In this document: positions 24,788-33,479 of the stretch, piece after piece
How positions within the stretch are numbered: the stretch's first letter is position 1
Layout: each line of letters begins with the position of its first letter
NCBI RefSeq assembly: GCF_030581075.1
Contig: NZ_JAUQSW010000004.1
Coordinates: forward strand, 1 to 64,000
Length of the DNA stretch: 64,000 nucleotides
Reading direction: 5' to 3'
From: Hymenobacter cheonanensis
GTDB lineage: Bacteria > Bacteroidota > Bacteroidia > Cytophagales > Hymenobacteraceae
Translations under genes and position numbers: made by a program
The notes under the pieces: generated by a model
What the model was told of the DNA's origin: nothing
What the model saw: the letters and a program-made list of their open reading frames with translations, nothing else
Databases searched by the model: none

Positions 24788-25708
24788 CTAGCGCCGCACT
24801 ACTTCGGCCTCCCCGGCTGGCAGCTTACCCAGGCCGCCGGCCGGGGAGGCTTTTTTGGGCGCAACGGCGGGCTGGGGCGCCACGCGCAAAGCCTGCAACG
24901 CCGCGTAGCTGCCCTGAAAAACGTTGAAATCGACGGCACCCCGGATGCCCGGCACGTAGGCCTCGTCGGAGTGCTGCCAGATAATCCAGCGCTCGGCGGG
25001 CAGGGCGGGGCGCGCCACCTCGTAGTGGGCCAGCCACAGCGGGTAGTCGTCGAAGTGCCCGGCCAAGTAATGGCGGTAAAACGTGTAGTTGGAGTACAGA
25101 ATGGGCTTGACGCCGTAATGCGCCTCCACGGCCCCTAGCCAGGCGCGCACTGCACGGCGCATTTCGGCCACATCGTGAAAGCGCGGGGCCTCCACGTCGA
25201 GCACCGGCGGCAGGTCGCCGGGCCGGATGGGCACGGTGCGGATAAAGAGGCTAGCCTGCTCCTGGCCCGCCCGGTTGGGCTGAAAGTAGTGGTAGGCCCC
25301 ACTGAGAATGCCGGCCGCCCGCGCCTCGCGCCAGTTGCGCCGAAAGCGCGCATCGCGCAGCGTGGCACCCTCGCTCGCCTTGATAAAGGCAAAGCGCACG
25401 TGCTGGCGCGCCACCTCCGGCCAGTCGATGCGGCCCTGGTAGGCCGATACGTCGATGCCGTGCACCGAGTAGCCGGCCAGCAGCGGCGTGCTTTCGCGGC
25501 CCGTAAGGTAGCGCGTGGTGAGCGTGGCCCAGGTGCGCCGGGCGTAGCGATTGAGCTGGCGCTGGTGGCGCAGGTAGTAGGTGCCCCCGCCCAGCAGCCC
25601 TAGCAGCAGCCCGGCCAGCACCCAGCGCCGCCAGCGCCCGCGCCGGGGGGCGGGCTGCGGCGCGGCCGTTGGGGCAGCAAGTAGGGGCGGAGCGGAAGGG
25701 GGTGGCAT
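24788..25708 (-). CDS. GH25 family lysozyme
   Basis: A peptidoglycan muramidase, 306 aa from MPPPSAPP. A Pro-rich N-terminus and one membrane anchor (WVLAGLLLGLLGGGTYYL, about 32-49) precede the catalytic TIM-barrel domain. Family motifs are HGIDVSAYQGRIDWPEVA (catalytic Asp), FAFIKASEGATLRD, GAYHYFQP, and DLPPVLDVEAP with the acidic pair of the active site. The C-terminal ERWIIWQHSDEAYVPGI is also typical. It probably acts in the periplasm, anchored to the inner membrane. Confidence 0.94.
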   Translation of the reverse strand: MPPPSAPPLLAAPTAAPQPAPRRGRWRRWVLAGLLLGLLGGGTYYLRHQRQLNRYARRTWATLTTRYLTGRESTPLLAGYSVHGIDVSAYQGRIDWPEVARQHVRFAFIKASEGATLRDARFRRNWREARAAGILSGAYHYFQPNRAGQEQASLFIRTVPIRPGDLPPVLDVEAPRFHDVAEMRRAVRAWLGAVEAHYGVKPILYSNYTFYRHYLAGHFDDYPLWLAHYEVARPALPAERWIIWQHSDEAYVPGIRGAVDFNVFQGSYAALQALRVAPQPAVAPKKASPAGGLGKLPAGEAEVVRR

Positions 25709-25823
25709 AGGCAGCAAGCCAAAAATAACGCACGGCTGCCCGCCCCGCGTATGCCGGGCGCGGCCGTAGCTTGCACTGGTAAAGCCGCCCGGCCCTTTTC
25801 CGGTTCCTTTCCTCCGCTTGCTT

Positions 25824-26084
25824 ATGCCCGATGCCCGCGACGCTAATGGTCACTTAATCCGCGAATTACACGGCGTGACGCTGGCCCAGATTCTCGACTA
25901 CCTGGTGGCGCACTACGGGTTTGCCGGTCTCGACGAGCGCATCCGCCTCAACTGTTTTGCCGTTGACCCGAGCGTAAAATCGAGCCTAACCTTTCTGCGG
26001 CGCACCGCCTGGGCCCGCGCCAAGGTCGAGGACCTGTACGTGCGCCTGCGCACCGCCCAGGTGCTAGGCCGGCCCTTGCCGTAA
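25824..26084 (+). CDS. VF530-family DNA-binding protein
   Basis: An 86-aa protein of the VF530/DUF2132 family. The sequence [19 protein letters not shown], then [33 protein letters not shown], matches the family from end to end. Members are small helical proteins annotated as DNA-binding from structure. The role in the cell is unknown. Start taken at MPDARD, 6 nt after another possible start. Confidence 0.92.
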   Translation: MPDARDANGHLIRELHGVTLAQILDYLVAHYGFAGLDERIRLNCFAVDPSVKSSLTFLRRTAWARAKVEDLYVRLRTAQVLGRPLP

Positions 26085-26115
26085 GGATTTTCCTGTATTT
26101 GCTAGTAGAAATGAG

Positions 26116-26439
26116 ATGGCTGAGCTGCGCGAAAAATCGGGACCGCTAGCCCTGCTGGCGGGGCTGGCCTGCTTTGTGGCCTTCGAGGTAGCGGCTTATC
26201 AGCTGCTGCGGTTTGCTACCTCGGGCCTGGGCGAGGCCAATCAATACCAACCCGAAAACACCATCGTCAGCAACTGGGTCAAGACGGTGACCTTTCTGGT
26301 GCTGCACCTGGCGCTGGTGCTGGCGGCCGTGCTGGTGCTCAGCAACAAGCTGCCGCGCCGCTACCGGGGCCAGTTGGTGGGCTGGCTTTTGCTGAGCTTG
26401 CTGGTGGGGTTTGGGCTGCTTATCCCGCTGTTTTCCTAA
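26116..26439 (+). CDS. Small three-helix membrane protein
   Basis: A 107-aa integral membrane protein of unknown function. Three hydrophobic segments are visible: LALLAGLACFVAFEVAAYQLL (first part, about 11-31), VTFLVLHLALVLAAVLVL (about 58-75) and LVGWLLLSLLVGFGLLIPL (about 87-105). A polar loop holds SGLGEANQYQPENTIVSNW. It follows the VF530 gene by 32 bp, so they may be co-transcribed. Confidence 0.65.
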   Translation: MAELREKSGPLALLAGLACFVAFEVAAYQLLRFATSGLGEANQYQPENTIVSNWVKTVTFLVLHLALVLAAVLVLSNKLPRRYRGQLVGWLLLSLLVGFGLLIPLFS

Positions 26440-26512
26440 AAAGACGGATTTCAGAAGAGCCTGCCAGCATCTGCGCAATCCGTTTCATCCGTTCAATCCG
26501 CGGTTAAATAAC

Positions 26513-26614
26513 AAAGCCACTGCTCATCGCAGTGGCTCTCAAGAGGATGAAACCATTGGGCCGGTCGGTCCCGGCGTTATCGCGGAGAAGAAAGTGGCCG
26601 GTCGGTCCCGGCCG
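26513..26614. terminator. Terminator hairpin plus duplicated 17-mer
   Basis: AGCCACTG-N7-CAGTGGCT at about 26515-26537 forms a hairpin after the membrane protein gene. Downstream the 17-mer GGCCGGTCGGTCCCGGC occurs twice (26559-26575 and 26597-26613), each nearly self-complementary. A further hairpin, GCCGGGCAG/CTGCCCGGC, spans the stop codon of hsp20 at 26634. Confidence 0.6.
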
Positions 26615-26633
26615 TATCAACGGGCCGGGCAGC

Positions 26634-27023
26634 CTAGCTGCCCGGCTGAATGTCAATCTCGCGGGGCTGGCTGGCCTCCGCATCGCGGAACGGAATGGCC
26701 ACGCGCAGCTCACCCTTGTCGTGGGTAGCGTTGATGCTCGTCAGGTCGAGGTTTCGGGGCAGGTCGAGCGTTTGCACGAAGAGCGGCGCGGCCAACTGGT
26801 CCTCGGGCGTGTGGCGAAACTCGCCATATACCGTGAGCTTGGTGTCTTTCAGCACCACGTGAAAGCTCTCGGCCGGCACGCTGGGCATGGCCACGTGCAG
26901 CACCACGCCTTTAGGGCGCTTATTAACGTGCAGCTTGGGCTGCGCCACGCCGCCGCCGATGGTGTTCAGCAGGTCGAGCTGGGGAGCGATAGTACGGATA
27001 AATTCGCGGCTGATAAGTTTCAT
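26634..27023 (-). CDS. Hsp20/alpha-crystallin small heat shock protein
   Basis: A 129-aa ATP-independent holdase from the start MKLISREFIRTIAPQLD. The alpha-crystallin beta-sandwich covers about 35-125 with VVLHVAMPSVPAESFHVVLKDTKLTVYGEF and the conserved late strand KGELRVAIPFRD. An upstream in-frame ATG would add 25 residues that look like a non-coding extension. A palindrome overlaps its stop codon. Confidence 0.88.
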   Translation of the reverse strand: MKLISREFIRTIAPQLDLLNTIGGGVAQPKLHVNKRPKGVVLHVAMPSVPAESFHVVLKDTKLTVYGEFRHTPEDQLAAPLFVQTLDLPRNLDLTSINATHDKGELRVAIPFRDAEASQPREIDIQPGS

Positions 27024-27098
27024 AACGGAGGGCCTGAATAGGTGGCTTCGGGTCTGTTTAATCAAACCTCGTACCAGCTTCCACAAGGTGGTGGGCAA

Positions 27099-27132
27099 AC
27101 CATTTTTCAGCCGTTATGGCCGAAAAATGGTT
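27099..27132. terminator. Hairpin downstream of the Omp85 gene
   Basis: Arms AACCATTTTTC (about 27101-27111) and GAAAAATGGTT with CAGCC/GGCCG extension. It lies between the Omp85 gene (ends 27216, minus strand) and hsp20, and would terminate the former. Confidence 0.6.
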
Positions 27133-27215
27133 GCTAGCCGGCCCAGAATGCGCCACCCTGGCCCCAAAGCCGCCGAAGTGGCAGGCTTTAATGAGTGTTT
27201 CAGGCCACAGCTGCG

Positions 27216-29117
27216 CTAAAACCGGCTCGTCAGGCCGAAGTGAATTTTGGAATTAGACAGCGAAAAGCCGGTGTTCAGAAACTCCGACCGCCCCACCGAA
27301 TACACGAATTGAAACAAGCCCGCCGCCGTGCGAAAGCTCAGGCCGGCCCCTAGCCCGGTGGGCGAGTCGAGGGCGTGGGTACTAAGCTGGGTAGTGGTGA
27401 ACTGGTAGGCTTGCAGCAAGGCCTGGTCGGCGAAGATAAATACGTAGCCCTCGGGGCCGGTAAACTGCCGCAGCTCGACCGTGCCTACGCCGTAGGCATT
27501 GGTATAAAACTGGTTTTCCTGAAAGCCCCGCAGCGAGTTGAGGCCCCCTAGCCGAAACAGGTCGTTGAGAAAAAACTGCTGGTTGAACAGCCCCTCGCCT
27601 CGCGCCCGCACCAGCAGCACGCCCTGCCGGCCCAGCGCCCAGTAGCGCTCGGCCCGCCCGCTGAAGCTGTACTGCGTAGAGCGCAGCGCCACGCCATCGT
27701 ATAAGTTTTCCCGAATAGCGGCGTTGCGCCGAATGGTTTTGGTGCCCACGCCGCCCTGCGCGCTCACAAACAGCCCCCGGTGCGGAAAATACAAGTCGTC
27801 GAGGCTGGCCCGCGAGTAGCCCAGGCCGTAGGAGTTGTACTCCGAATCGAGGTAGTTGGGCAGGGTGCCGAGCTGGGCGTAGGCCGCGCTGTCGAGCAGC
27901 AGGCGCGAGCTGCGCTGCTCGGCAAAAAACGTGAGCCGCCCGGCCCGCGCCGTGGGGTAGCTCACCTGCACCCGCGGCCGGATGGTGAGGAAGTTATCGG
28001 TTTGCTTGTAGAGGTTAAACGTGGCGCCAACCTCCAGCGGCGTGCCGAAGATATTGGGGTGCAGGTAGCTGGCATCGAGCAGCTGCGAGGTGGCGTCGGT
28101 TTTGCGCCACTGCAGGCCCACCTGCTTGCCACCGCCGCGCAGGTTGCGCAGGTTGATGGTGACATCGCCCGTAAACTGCACGCCGCTAGCCCCGTTGCTA
28201 TTGGGCAGGAGGCCCACAATGGCGTCGAACTGGTTGGAGGGGCGCTCATCAAGCAGCAAATACACCCTGGCGCGGCTCTTGGCAAAGCGTACCTCGGGCT
28301 CGGCGCGCAGGCGCACGTAGGGCAGCTGGCGCAGCAGGGCGCTGGCGGCGTCTACGCGCTGCTGGCTGTAGGGCTGGCCGGGCGTAAGCTGCAGGTATTT
28401 AGTGAGAAAGCGCTTCTTGGTTTTGCTGGTGCCCACTATTTGCAGCGAATCGAAGTACACGGCCGGGCCGCGCTTGAGCACCACCCGGCCCGCAATGTCG
28501 CGCCCGCTCAGGCGCAGCGAGTCGATGCCGACCGTGGCAAACGGGTAGCCCTGGTTTTCGGCCTCCGTAAGCACGCGCTCCTGCAGGGCGGCCCAGTCGG
28601 CGGGGTGCCAGGGCGTGCGCCGGAAAAACTTCTCGCGGTAGCCGGCGCGGGTCAGCAGGCCATCGCCGAGGTTGCCATTGTGCAGGTACGCCCACCGAAA
28701 CTGCTCGCCCACGTAGAGGCGCACGCGCACCGTGTCGCGGCCCCAGTGCAGCTCATCGGCCGAGGCCGTGAGGTAGGCATCGGCCTGCAGGGCTAGCACC
28801 AGCTCGCGCACGGTGCGCAGGGCCGTGAGCGAATCGGACACGGTGGCGCGCGGGTGCAGGCGGCGCACCAGCGCCCGCGCGGCCGGCTCCACCTCAAATT
28901 TCAGTACCCGAACCCGGCTTAGCTGGCGCTGGCCCGTGCCCGCTATGGTGGCCGGCGCGGGGCTAGCCCGGGGCGGTAGGGGCGGGGAGGCCAGGCCCGG
29001 CGCGTTGGGCACGGCCACGCCCGGCCCGGCGTCGGGCGTTTGGGCGCGCAGCGGCCCGGCGCCCAGCAGCAGGGCTAGCCAGTAGCTCCAGTAAAAGAAA
29101 GTAGCGAGTCGGGCCAT
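27216..29117 (-). CDS. Omp85-family outer membrane protein (BamA/TamA-like)
   Basis: A 633-aa outer membrane beta-barrel. A signal peptide (FYWSYWLALLLGAGPLRA) is followed by a Pro-rich linker, then POTRA-like domains up to about residue 280 (KKRFLTKYLQLTPGQPYSQQRVDAASALLRQLPYV is a typical POTRA). A 16-strand-type barrel closes the protein, ending in aromatic LGLTSRF. The segment GLNSLRGFQENQFY carries the Arg-Gly-Phe of the L6 lid loop of this superfamily. Length is short for BamA (usually five POTRAs), so TamA-like or another Omp85 subtype is more likely. Substrate unknown. Confidence 0.88.
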   Translation of the reverse strand: MARLATFFYWSYWLALLLGAGPLRAQTPDAGPGVAVPNAPGLASPPLPPRASPAPATIAGTGQRQLSRVRVLKFEVEPAARALVRRLHPRATVSDSLTALRTVRELVLALQADAYLTASADELHWGRDTVRVRLYVGEQFRWAYLHNGNLGDGLLTRAGYREKFFRRTPWHPADWAALQERVLTEAENQGYPFATVGIDSLRLSGRDIAGRVVLKRGPAVYFDSLQIVGTSKTKKRFLTKYLQLTPGQPYSQQRVDAASALLRQLPYVRLRAEPEVRFAKSRARVYLLLDERPSNQFDAIVGLLPNSNGASGVQFTGDVTINLRNLRGGGKQVGLQWRKTDATSQLLDASYLHPNIFGTPLEVGATFNLYKQTDNFLTIRPRVQVSYPTARAGRLTFFAEQRSSRLLLDSAAYAQLGTLPNYLDSEYNSYGLGYSRASLDDLYFPHRGLFVSAQGGVGTKTIRRNAAIRENLYDGVALRSTQYSFSGRAERYWALGRQGVLLVRARGEGLFNQQFFLNDLFRLGGLNSLRGFQENQFYTNAYGVGTVELRQFTGPEGYVFIFADQALLQAYQFTTTQLSTHALDSPTGLGAGLSFRTAAGLFQFVYSVGRSEFLNTGFSLSNSKIHFGLTSRF

Positions 29118-29241
29118 CGTCGGGAAAGCAAACGCGCCGGGCGGTTTTTAATTTCAGGCGCCCGATTTTTGTTGAATCCTGGGCGGGCGGTGGCTGTTAC
29201 GAACCCTACGCGCCCGCAAAAATCGCGCTTTCCACCTGCTC

Positions 29242-30396
29242 ATGCCCGGCCTCTACCTCCACATTCCGTTCTGCAAGCAGGCCTGCCACTACTGCGACTT
29301 TCATTTTAGCACTTCCATGGGGCTGAAAGGGCAGTTTGTGGAGGCCTTGGTGAAGGAAATGGCGTTGCGCCAGCACTACCTGCCCGACCCAGCCGCGCCG
29401 CTCGAAACCATTTACTTCGGCGGCGGCACGCCCTCCTTGCTCACGAGTGCCGAGCTGGCCCGCATTTTTGAGGCCATTTACGCGCACTTCCCGGTGTTGC
29501 CGCAGGCCGAAATCACGCTCGAAGCCAACCCCGACGACCTCAGCCCCGCCAAGCTGGCCGAGCTGGCGGCCTCGCCCGTCAACCGCCTCAGTATTGGGTT
29601 GCAGAGCTTTCACGAGCCGCACCTGCGCCTGATGAACCGCGCCCACTCGGCCCAGGAATCGGGGCAGGCGGTGCGGGCCGCGCAGGCCGCCGGCTTCGAG
29701 AATATCTCGGTCGACCTTATCTACGGCGTGCCGGCCCCTAGCCACGACATCTGGCAGGAGGACCTGGCCCGGCTGTTTGAGCTAAGTGTACCGCACGTGT
29801 CGGCCTACGCGCTCACCATCGAACCCGATACGGCGTTTGGCCGCCGCCTGCAAAAAGGCACCTTCGTGGTCCCGCCCGACGAGTTTGTGGCCACGCAGTT
29901 TGAGCTGCTGCTAGGCCAGCTGCGGGCCAACGGCTACGAGCAGTACGAAATCAGCAACTTTTGCCAGCCCGGCCGCGAAAGCCGGCACAACGCCAACTAC
30001 TGGCGCGGCGTGCCCTACCTGGGCCTGGGGCCTAGCGCGCACTCCTTTGATGGGCGCAGCCGCCAATACGCGGTGGCCAACAACCCGCAGTACGTGGCCG
30101 CCGTGCTCGAACGCGGCGAGGTGCCGGCTACCGTGGAGCAGCTCTCGCCCCTTGACCAGGCCAACGAATACCTGCTTACCACGCTGCGCACCAGCCGGGG
30201 CTGCGACCTGGCGCACCTGCGCGATGCGCTGGGCCTCAACCTGCTAGCTAACCGGGCCGAGTACCTGGCTAGCCTCACCGCCCAGGGCATGGCCACGCTG
30301 GAGGGCCACGTGCTGCGCCTCACCGACGCCGGCAAGCTACTAGCCGACCACATTACCCTGGAGCTGTTTGCCGACGCGCCGGCCGCTGCGGTGTAG
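29242..30396 (+). CDS. hemW: Radical SAM haem chaperone HemW
   Basis: Inserts haem into respiratory enzymes; long misannotated as oxygen-independent coproporphyrinogen oxidase. The 384-aa protein has the radical SAM cluster C11-x3-C15-x2-C18 (PFCKQACHYCDF), GGGTPSLL, and LSIGLQSFHEPHL. It carries the HemW-specific HNxxYW motif (RHNANYWRGVPYLGLGPSAHSF), which true HemN lacks. Complete. Upstream it diverges from the Omp85 gene. Confidence 0.94.
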   Translation: MPGLYLHIPFCKQACHYCDFHFSTSMGLKGQFVEALVKEMALRQHYLPDPAAPLETIYFGGGTPSLLTSAELARIFEAIYAHFPVLPQAEITLEANPDDLSPAKLAELAASPVNRLSIGLQSFHEPHLRLMNRAHSAQESGQAVRAAQAAGFENISVDLIYGVPAPSHDIWQEDLARLFELSVPHVSAYALTIEPDTAFGRRLQKGTFVVPPDEFVATQFELLLGQLRANGYEQYEISNFCQPGRESRHNANYWRGVPYLGLGPSAHSFDGRSRQYAVANNPQYVAAVLERGEVPATVEQLSPLDQANEYLLTTLRTSRGCDLAHLRDALGLNLLANRAEYLASLTAQGMATLEGHVLRLTDAGKLLADHITLELFADAPAAAV

Positions 30397-30458
30397 CTTG
30401 CGGCGGCGGCCGGGCGGGCCGCCGGTTTCCTTCGTCCCACCTTTCCCCCCGCGCAGCC

Positions 30459-30875
30459 GTGAAGCTTTTGAGCGATGCCCTGGTCAGCAACGACGACTTT
30501 TTTGTGGAGCAAGTCCAGCTCACGGCCATCGTCTTCGACAATACCGACGACGTAACCATCTGGGCCACTACGTTTCGCGACGACGACGACCACTTCTTTC
30601 ACCTCGGCCTGCCCTTCCAGGCCCTCGATACGCTGCTGCGCGTGGCCGGCGACCGCGCCGAAACTCTGGCCGAAGAAGTAGCCGATGCCCTCGCCACCAC
30701 CGAGCAATGGCCCTGCCTGCTCGAATACACGAGTGAAGAGCGCCCGCCCGTGGCCCTGCCCGGTGTGGCCCTCAAGCTGGCCGTCACCTTCCCCGCCGAT
30801 GTGGAGGAAGCCGACGACCCGCAGCCGCACAACATCTTCTACCTCGAAGGCATCTACGCCCGGCTAGCCCCCTGA
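30459..30875 (+). CDS. Hypothetical acidic protein
   Basis: A 138-aa soluble acidic protein starting with GTG (MKLLSDALVSNDDFFV...). It has alternating beta-strand-like segments with clusters of Asp (TTFRDDDDHFFHLGLPFQALD) and a C-terminal YLEGIYARLAP. No family recognised. It lies between hemW (63 bp upstream) and a hydrolase gene (8 bp downstream), so it is probably translated from the same message as the hydrolase. Confidence 0.65.
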   Translation: MKLLSDALVSNDDFFVEQVQLTAIVFDNTDDVTIWATTFRDDDDHFFHLGLPFQALDTLLRVAGDRAETLAEEVADALATTEQWPCLLEYTSEERPPVALPGVALKLAVTFPADVEEADDPQPHNIFYLEGIYARLAP

Positions 30876-30882
30876 GTGCGGA

Positions 30883-31551
30883 ATGGAGGCGCCAATTTGG
30901 TATCTGATTCCCGGTTTGGGCGCCGATGAGCGGGTTTTTCGCCGCCTGCGGCTAATGGGTACGGTGCACGTGCTGCGCTGGCTGGCCCCGCAGTCGCCCA
31001 CCGAGCCCCTGGCCCACTACGCCGCCCGCCTGGCCACCGCCGTGCCCGCCGATGTGCCCTGCTGGCTGGTGGGCGTATCGTTTGGCGGGCTGTTGGCGCA
31101 GGAAATGGGGCGGCTGCGGCCGTTGGCGCGGGTGGTGCTCATTTCGAGCCTCGGCAGCCCGCTCGATTTGCCGCCTGCGCTGCGGCTGGCGGGCGCTACG
31201 GGGGTGCATCGCTTAGTACCCTTTGGCCTGCTGAAGTGGATGCCCCGGCTGGCCCAGTGGTTTTTTGGGGTGCGGGGCGGCACCGAATACCGCCTGCTGC
31301 GCCAGATACTCGCCGATACCGACCCCGCATTTGCCCGCTGGGCCACGGCGCAGTTGCTGGCCTGGTGCGGGCCGGGGCTGCCCGGCACGGTGCGCCTGCA
31401 CGGCACCCGCGACCGCCTGCTGCCGGCCGGCACGGCCCGCATCGACTTTTTGGTGCCCGGCGCTGGGCATTTCCTCATCGTAAGCCACGCGGCCCAGGTA
31501 AGCCAGCTCCTTAATGAGCTGGCCGCCGCCGCGGGCTCATCCAGAAATTAA
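30883..31551 (+). CDS. Alpha/beta hydrolase
   Basis: A 222-aa serine hydrolase-fold protein. The N-terminal strand WYLIPGLGADERVF supplies the oxyanion loop. The nucleophile elbow is GVSFGGLL (Ser at about residue 66). The late RLHGTRDRLLP contains the acidic residue, and VPGAGHFLIVSHA supplies the histidine of the triad. A cap region near 100-150 is short. The substrate is unknown. It starts 8 bp after the preceding hypothetical gene. Confidence 0.85.
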   Translation: MEAPIWYLIPGLGADERVFRRLRLMGTVHVLRWLAPQSPTEPLAHYAARLATAVPADVPCWLVGVSFGGLLAQEMGRLRPLARVVLISSLGSPLDLPPALRLAGATGVHRLVPFGLLKWMPRLAQWFFGVRGGTEYRLLRQILADTDPAFARWATAQLLAWCGPGLPGTVRLHGTRDRLLPAGTARIDFLVPGAGHFLIVSHAAQVSQLLNELAAAAGSSRN

Positions 31552-31626
31552 GCGGCTGGCCAGGCGGTTTTTCGCCACGCAGCCAGTATCTTAGAGCTGG
31601 TTTTCGGTGATTAATCTATTTTGCTT

Positions 31627-32292
31627 ATGGCTTATCAGTACCTTTTAAAAAGTATGCTGCTGAGTGCCGGCCTGCTGGCGGCGGGGGCCACCCACGCCCA
31701 GCAGCTAGCCCCCGACTCAGTGCCGCGCGCCCACTCGCTGTTGCTCAAGGCCGGCCTGCGCCTCACGCACCTGCGCTACGCGCACGATAGCAAGTCGTGG
31801 CAGTTCCTGGTGCCGCTCTCGCTCGGGGCCGAGTACCGGGTGGCATCCCGCCTCAGCTTCTATACCCAGCTCGAAACCGATGTGCAGGCCAGCTTCACTG
31901 CCGGCCGCCGCCGGGCTACCCAAACCAACGCCTTTACCGCCGCCAGCGCCGCGCTAGGGGTGCGCTACTACTACGGCCGGGCCCAGCGGGCAGTGCCCAC
32001 TTTCGGCCGCTACCTGGCCCTGGAGGGCAGCGCCGACTGGGAGCAGCTAACCGGGGCTAGCCTCGTAACTACCAGCGGCAGCGGCCGGCGGCGCACCACG
32101 CCCGCCGTGCTCACACCGGGGGTGTATGCGCTGTGGGGCGTGCAGCACCAACTGCGCCGCCACGCCTACTACGACATCAGCGCGGGCGGCGGGCTGCTGG
32201 CGCCGGCCTACTACAACTTTGAGCGGCCCAGCACCGCCAGCCGCTGGAACGTGGGTGGGCAGGCCACCATCCGCTTCTACTTCGGGCTATAG
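31627..32292 (+). CDS. Outer membrane beta-barrel-like protein
   Basis: 221 aa from MAYQYLLKS. A signal peptide (SMLLSAGLLAAGATHA) is followed by alternating amphipathic strands of outer membrane barrel character (LGAEYRVASRLSFYTQLET, AALGVRYYYG, ALWGVQHQLRRHAYYDISA). It ends in WNVGGQATIRFYFGL, with aromatic residues at the C-terminus as in Bam-assembled proteins. Function unknown. A TTG 6 nt upstream is less likely as start. A strong terminator follows. Confidence 0.7.
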   Translation: MAYQYLLKSMLLSAGLLAAGATHAQQLAPDSVPRAHSLLLKAGLRLTHLRYAHDSKSWQFLVPLSLGAEYRVASRLSFYTQLETDVQASFTAGRRRATQTNAFTAASAALGVRYYYGRAQRAVPTFGRYLALEGSADWEQLTGASLVTTSGSGRRRTTPAVLTPGVYALWGVQHQLRRHAYYDISAGGGLLAPAYYNFERPSTASRWNVGGQATIRFYFGL

Positions 32293-32311
32293 GGCTAGCC
32301 GGCGCCAACGC

Positions 32312-32345
32312 AAAAAGGGCTGCCCCGGTAGGAGCAGCCCTTTTG
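32312..32345. terminator. Bidirectional terminator between convergent genes
   Basis: 11-bp arms AAAAGGGCTGC (32313-32323) and its complement (32334-32344), with A5 before and T4 after. It serves the barrel gene (plus) and rpmA (minus). Confidence 0.85.
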
Positions 32346-32362
32346 TAGGAGCAAAGCAGCAA

Positions 32363-32638
32363 TTAAGCAGCGGCTACTTCAGATGCCACCGGCACTACCG
32401 ATACGAACGAACGCTCATCGCGGCCTTTCTTAAACTGCACCGTGCCATCAACCAGCGCAAACAGCGTGTGGTCTTTGCCGATGCCCACGTTGGTGCCAGG
32501 GTGGTGCTTGGTGCCGCGCTGACGCACGATGATATTGCCAGCGATGAGCGACTGACCGCCGAAGATTTTCACGCCGAGGCGCTTGCTATGCGATTCACGG
32601 CCGTTGTTTGACGAGCCTACGCCTTTTTTGTGTGCCAT
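32363..32638 (-). CDS. rpmA: 50S ribosomal protein L27
   Basis: A 91-aa protein of the large ribosomal subunit whose N-terminal tail reaches the peptidyl transferase centre. [24 protein letters not shown] and [28 protein letters not shown] are diagnostic. The N-terminus begins directly at MAHKKG, with no cleavable extension of the Firmicutes type. Downstream of rplU on the same strand, as usual, though separated by a 99-bp AT-rich inverted repeat. Confidence 0.98.
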   Translation of the reverse strand: MAHKKGVGSSNNGRESHSKRLGVKIFGGQSLIAGNIIVRQRGTKHHPGTNVGIGKDHTLFALVDGTVQFKKGRDERSFVSVVPVASEVAAA

Positions 32639-32645
32639 GGGATAG

Positions 32646-32733
32646 TTATGAGTTAAAAGTTATGAGTTATGAGTCTTCAGTCAGAGCCTGAGCAGCGCTA
32701 GCCAACTCATCGCTCACAACTTTTAACTCATAC
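32646..32733. repeat. AT-rich inverted repeat between rpmA and rplU
   Basis: Left part 32646-32674 and right part about 32704-32733 are built from TATGAGTTAAAAGTTATGAG-like words and their complement. Shares these words with 5011-5075, so it belongs to the same dispersed family. Here it sits inside a normally tight ribosomal operon. Confidence 0.7.
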
Positions 32734-32737
32734 CTAA

Positions 32738-33043
32738 TTAACCAATGCTGTTAATCATTACTTTGGTGAACTGCTGGCGGTGGCCATTCAGTTTCTTGTA
32801 GCCCTTGCGGCGCTTCTTCTTGAACACCAAGACTTTGTCGCCCTGCACGTGGGCTACAATGGTGCCTTTTACTGCCACATTCAGCTCGGGCGTGCCGATG
32901 CTGAGCGTACCGTTGTCATCGGTCAGTAGGGCGTTGCCCAGCTCTACCGAGTCACCGATATTACCGGCCAGACGCTGGGCGTAAACAAATTTATTAGCCT
33001 CAACCTTAGTCTGTTGGCCGGCGATATTAACAATGGCGTACAT
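32738..33043 (-). CDS. rplU: 50S ribosomal protein L21
   Basis: A 101-aa 23S rRNA-binding protein of the large subunit. MYAIVNIAGQQTKVEANKFVYAQRL and VLVFKKKRRKGYKKLNGHRQQFTKV are standard. First gene of the rplU-rpmA unit; its promoter must lie in the region from 33044 towards nrdB. Confidence 0.98.
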   Translation of the reverse strand: MYAIVNIAGQQTKVEANKFVYAQRLAGNIGDSVELGNALLTDDNGTLSIGTPELNVAVKGTIVAHVQGDKVLVFKKKRRKGYKKLNGHRQQFTKVMINSIG

Positions 33044-33222
33044 CTTATTTCCGCTGGAGGTTTCTCAAAAGGGAACGCAAAAGTACGGCACCTTTTCGGT
33101 AAAACCAAACCTAAGTGGTTAATCTTCATTCATTCGGCCAAAATGCGCCGGGTTCAAGCACATTTTTTGCCGTAGCGGCTAAGTGGCTGAAAGCAAGAAA
33201 GTGGCTTGCGTGCGCCGGTTTT

Positions 33223-33262
33223 TGTGGACAACTGGCGTTATCCACAAAGAAAATGTGGATAA
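33223..33262. promoter_or_regulatory. Cluster of three DnaA-box-like sites
   Basis: TGTGGACAA (33223-33231), TTATCCACA (33238-33246) and TGTGGATAA (33254-33262) lie 15-16 bp apart. The second and third match the consensus TTATCCACA exactly (the third on the opposite strand); the first differs by one base. They sit in the 436-bp gap between rplU and nrdB, about 220 bp before the nrdB ATG. Possible roles are DnaA control of nrdB or part of a replication origin. The rest of 33044-33479 shows only a promoter box at 33380. Confidence 0.7.
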
Positions 33263-33379
33263 GTCGCTATAAGTCCGGTGCTTCCCCGCTTGCGCTTCAT
33301 GTGCTACTCAGAGTAAGCCGGGCCGCCTGCAAAAAGTAGCCATTGATAAACGCAGGTACCGGCTAGGGGGGTGCGCGGC

Positions 33380-33387
33380 TATCTTTG
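33380..33387 (+). promoter_or_regulatory. Promoter -7 box for nrdB
   Basis: TATCTTTG is an exact TAnnTTTG match, 93 nt before the nrdB ATG. No clear -33 element and no NrdR-box pair were seen. Confidence 0.5.
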
Positions 33388-33479
33388 AAGACCGGCCGGG
33401 CCGGGGCCGAACAACGCCGCGCCAGTTCGGTTAGCCCGGTAGTTTGCTACTTCGTCAACCCCGAAACCCGTTACGTTTT

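Noticed and set aside
33115-33339. Small ORF between rplU and nrdB
   Set aside because: Composition is not protein-like, and it overlaps the DnaA-box cluster and promoter region.
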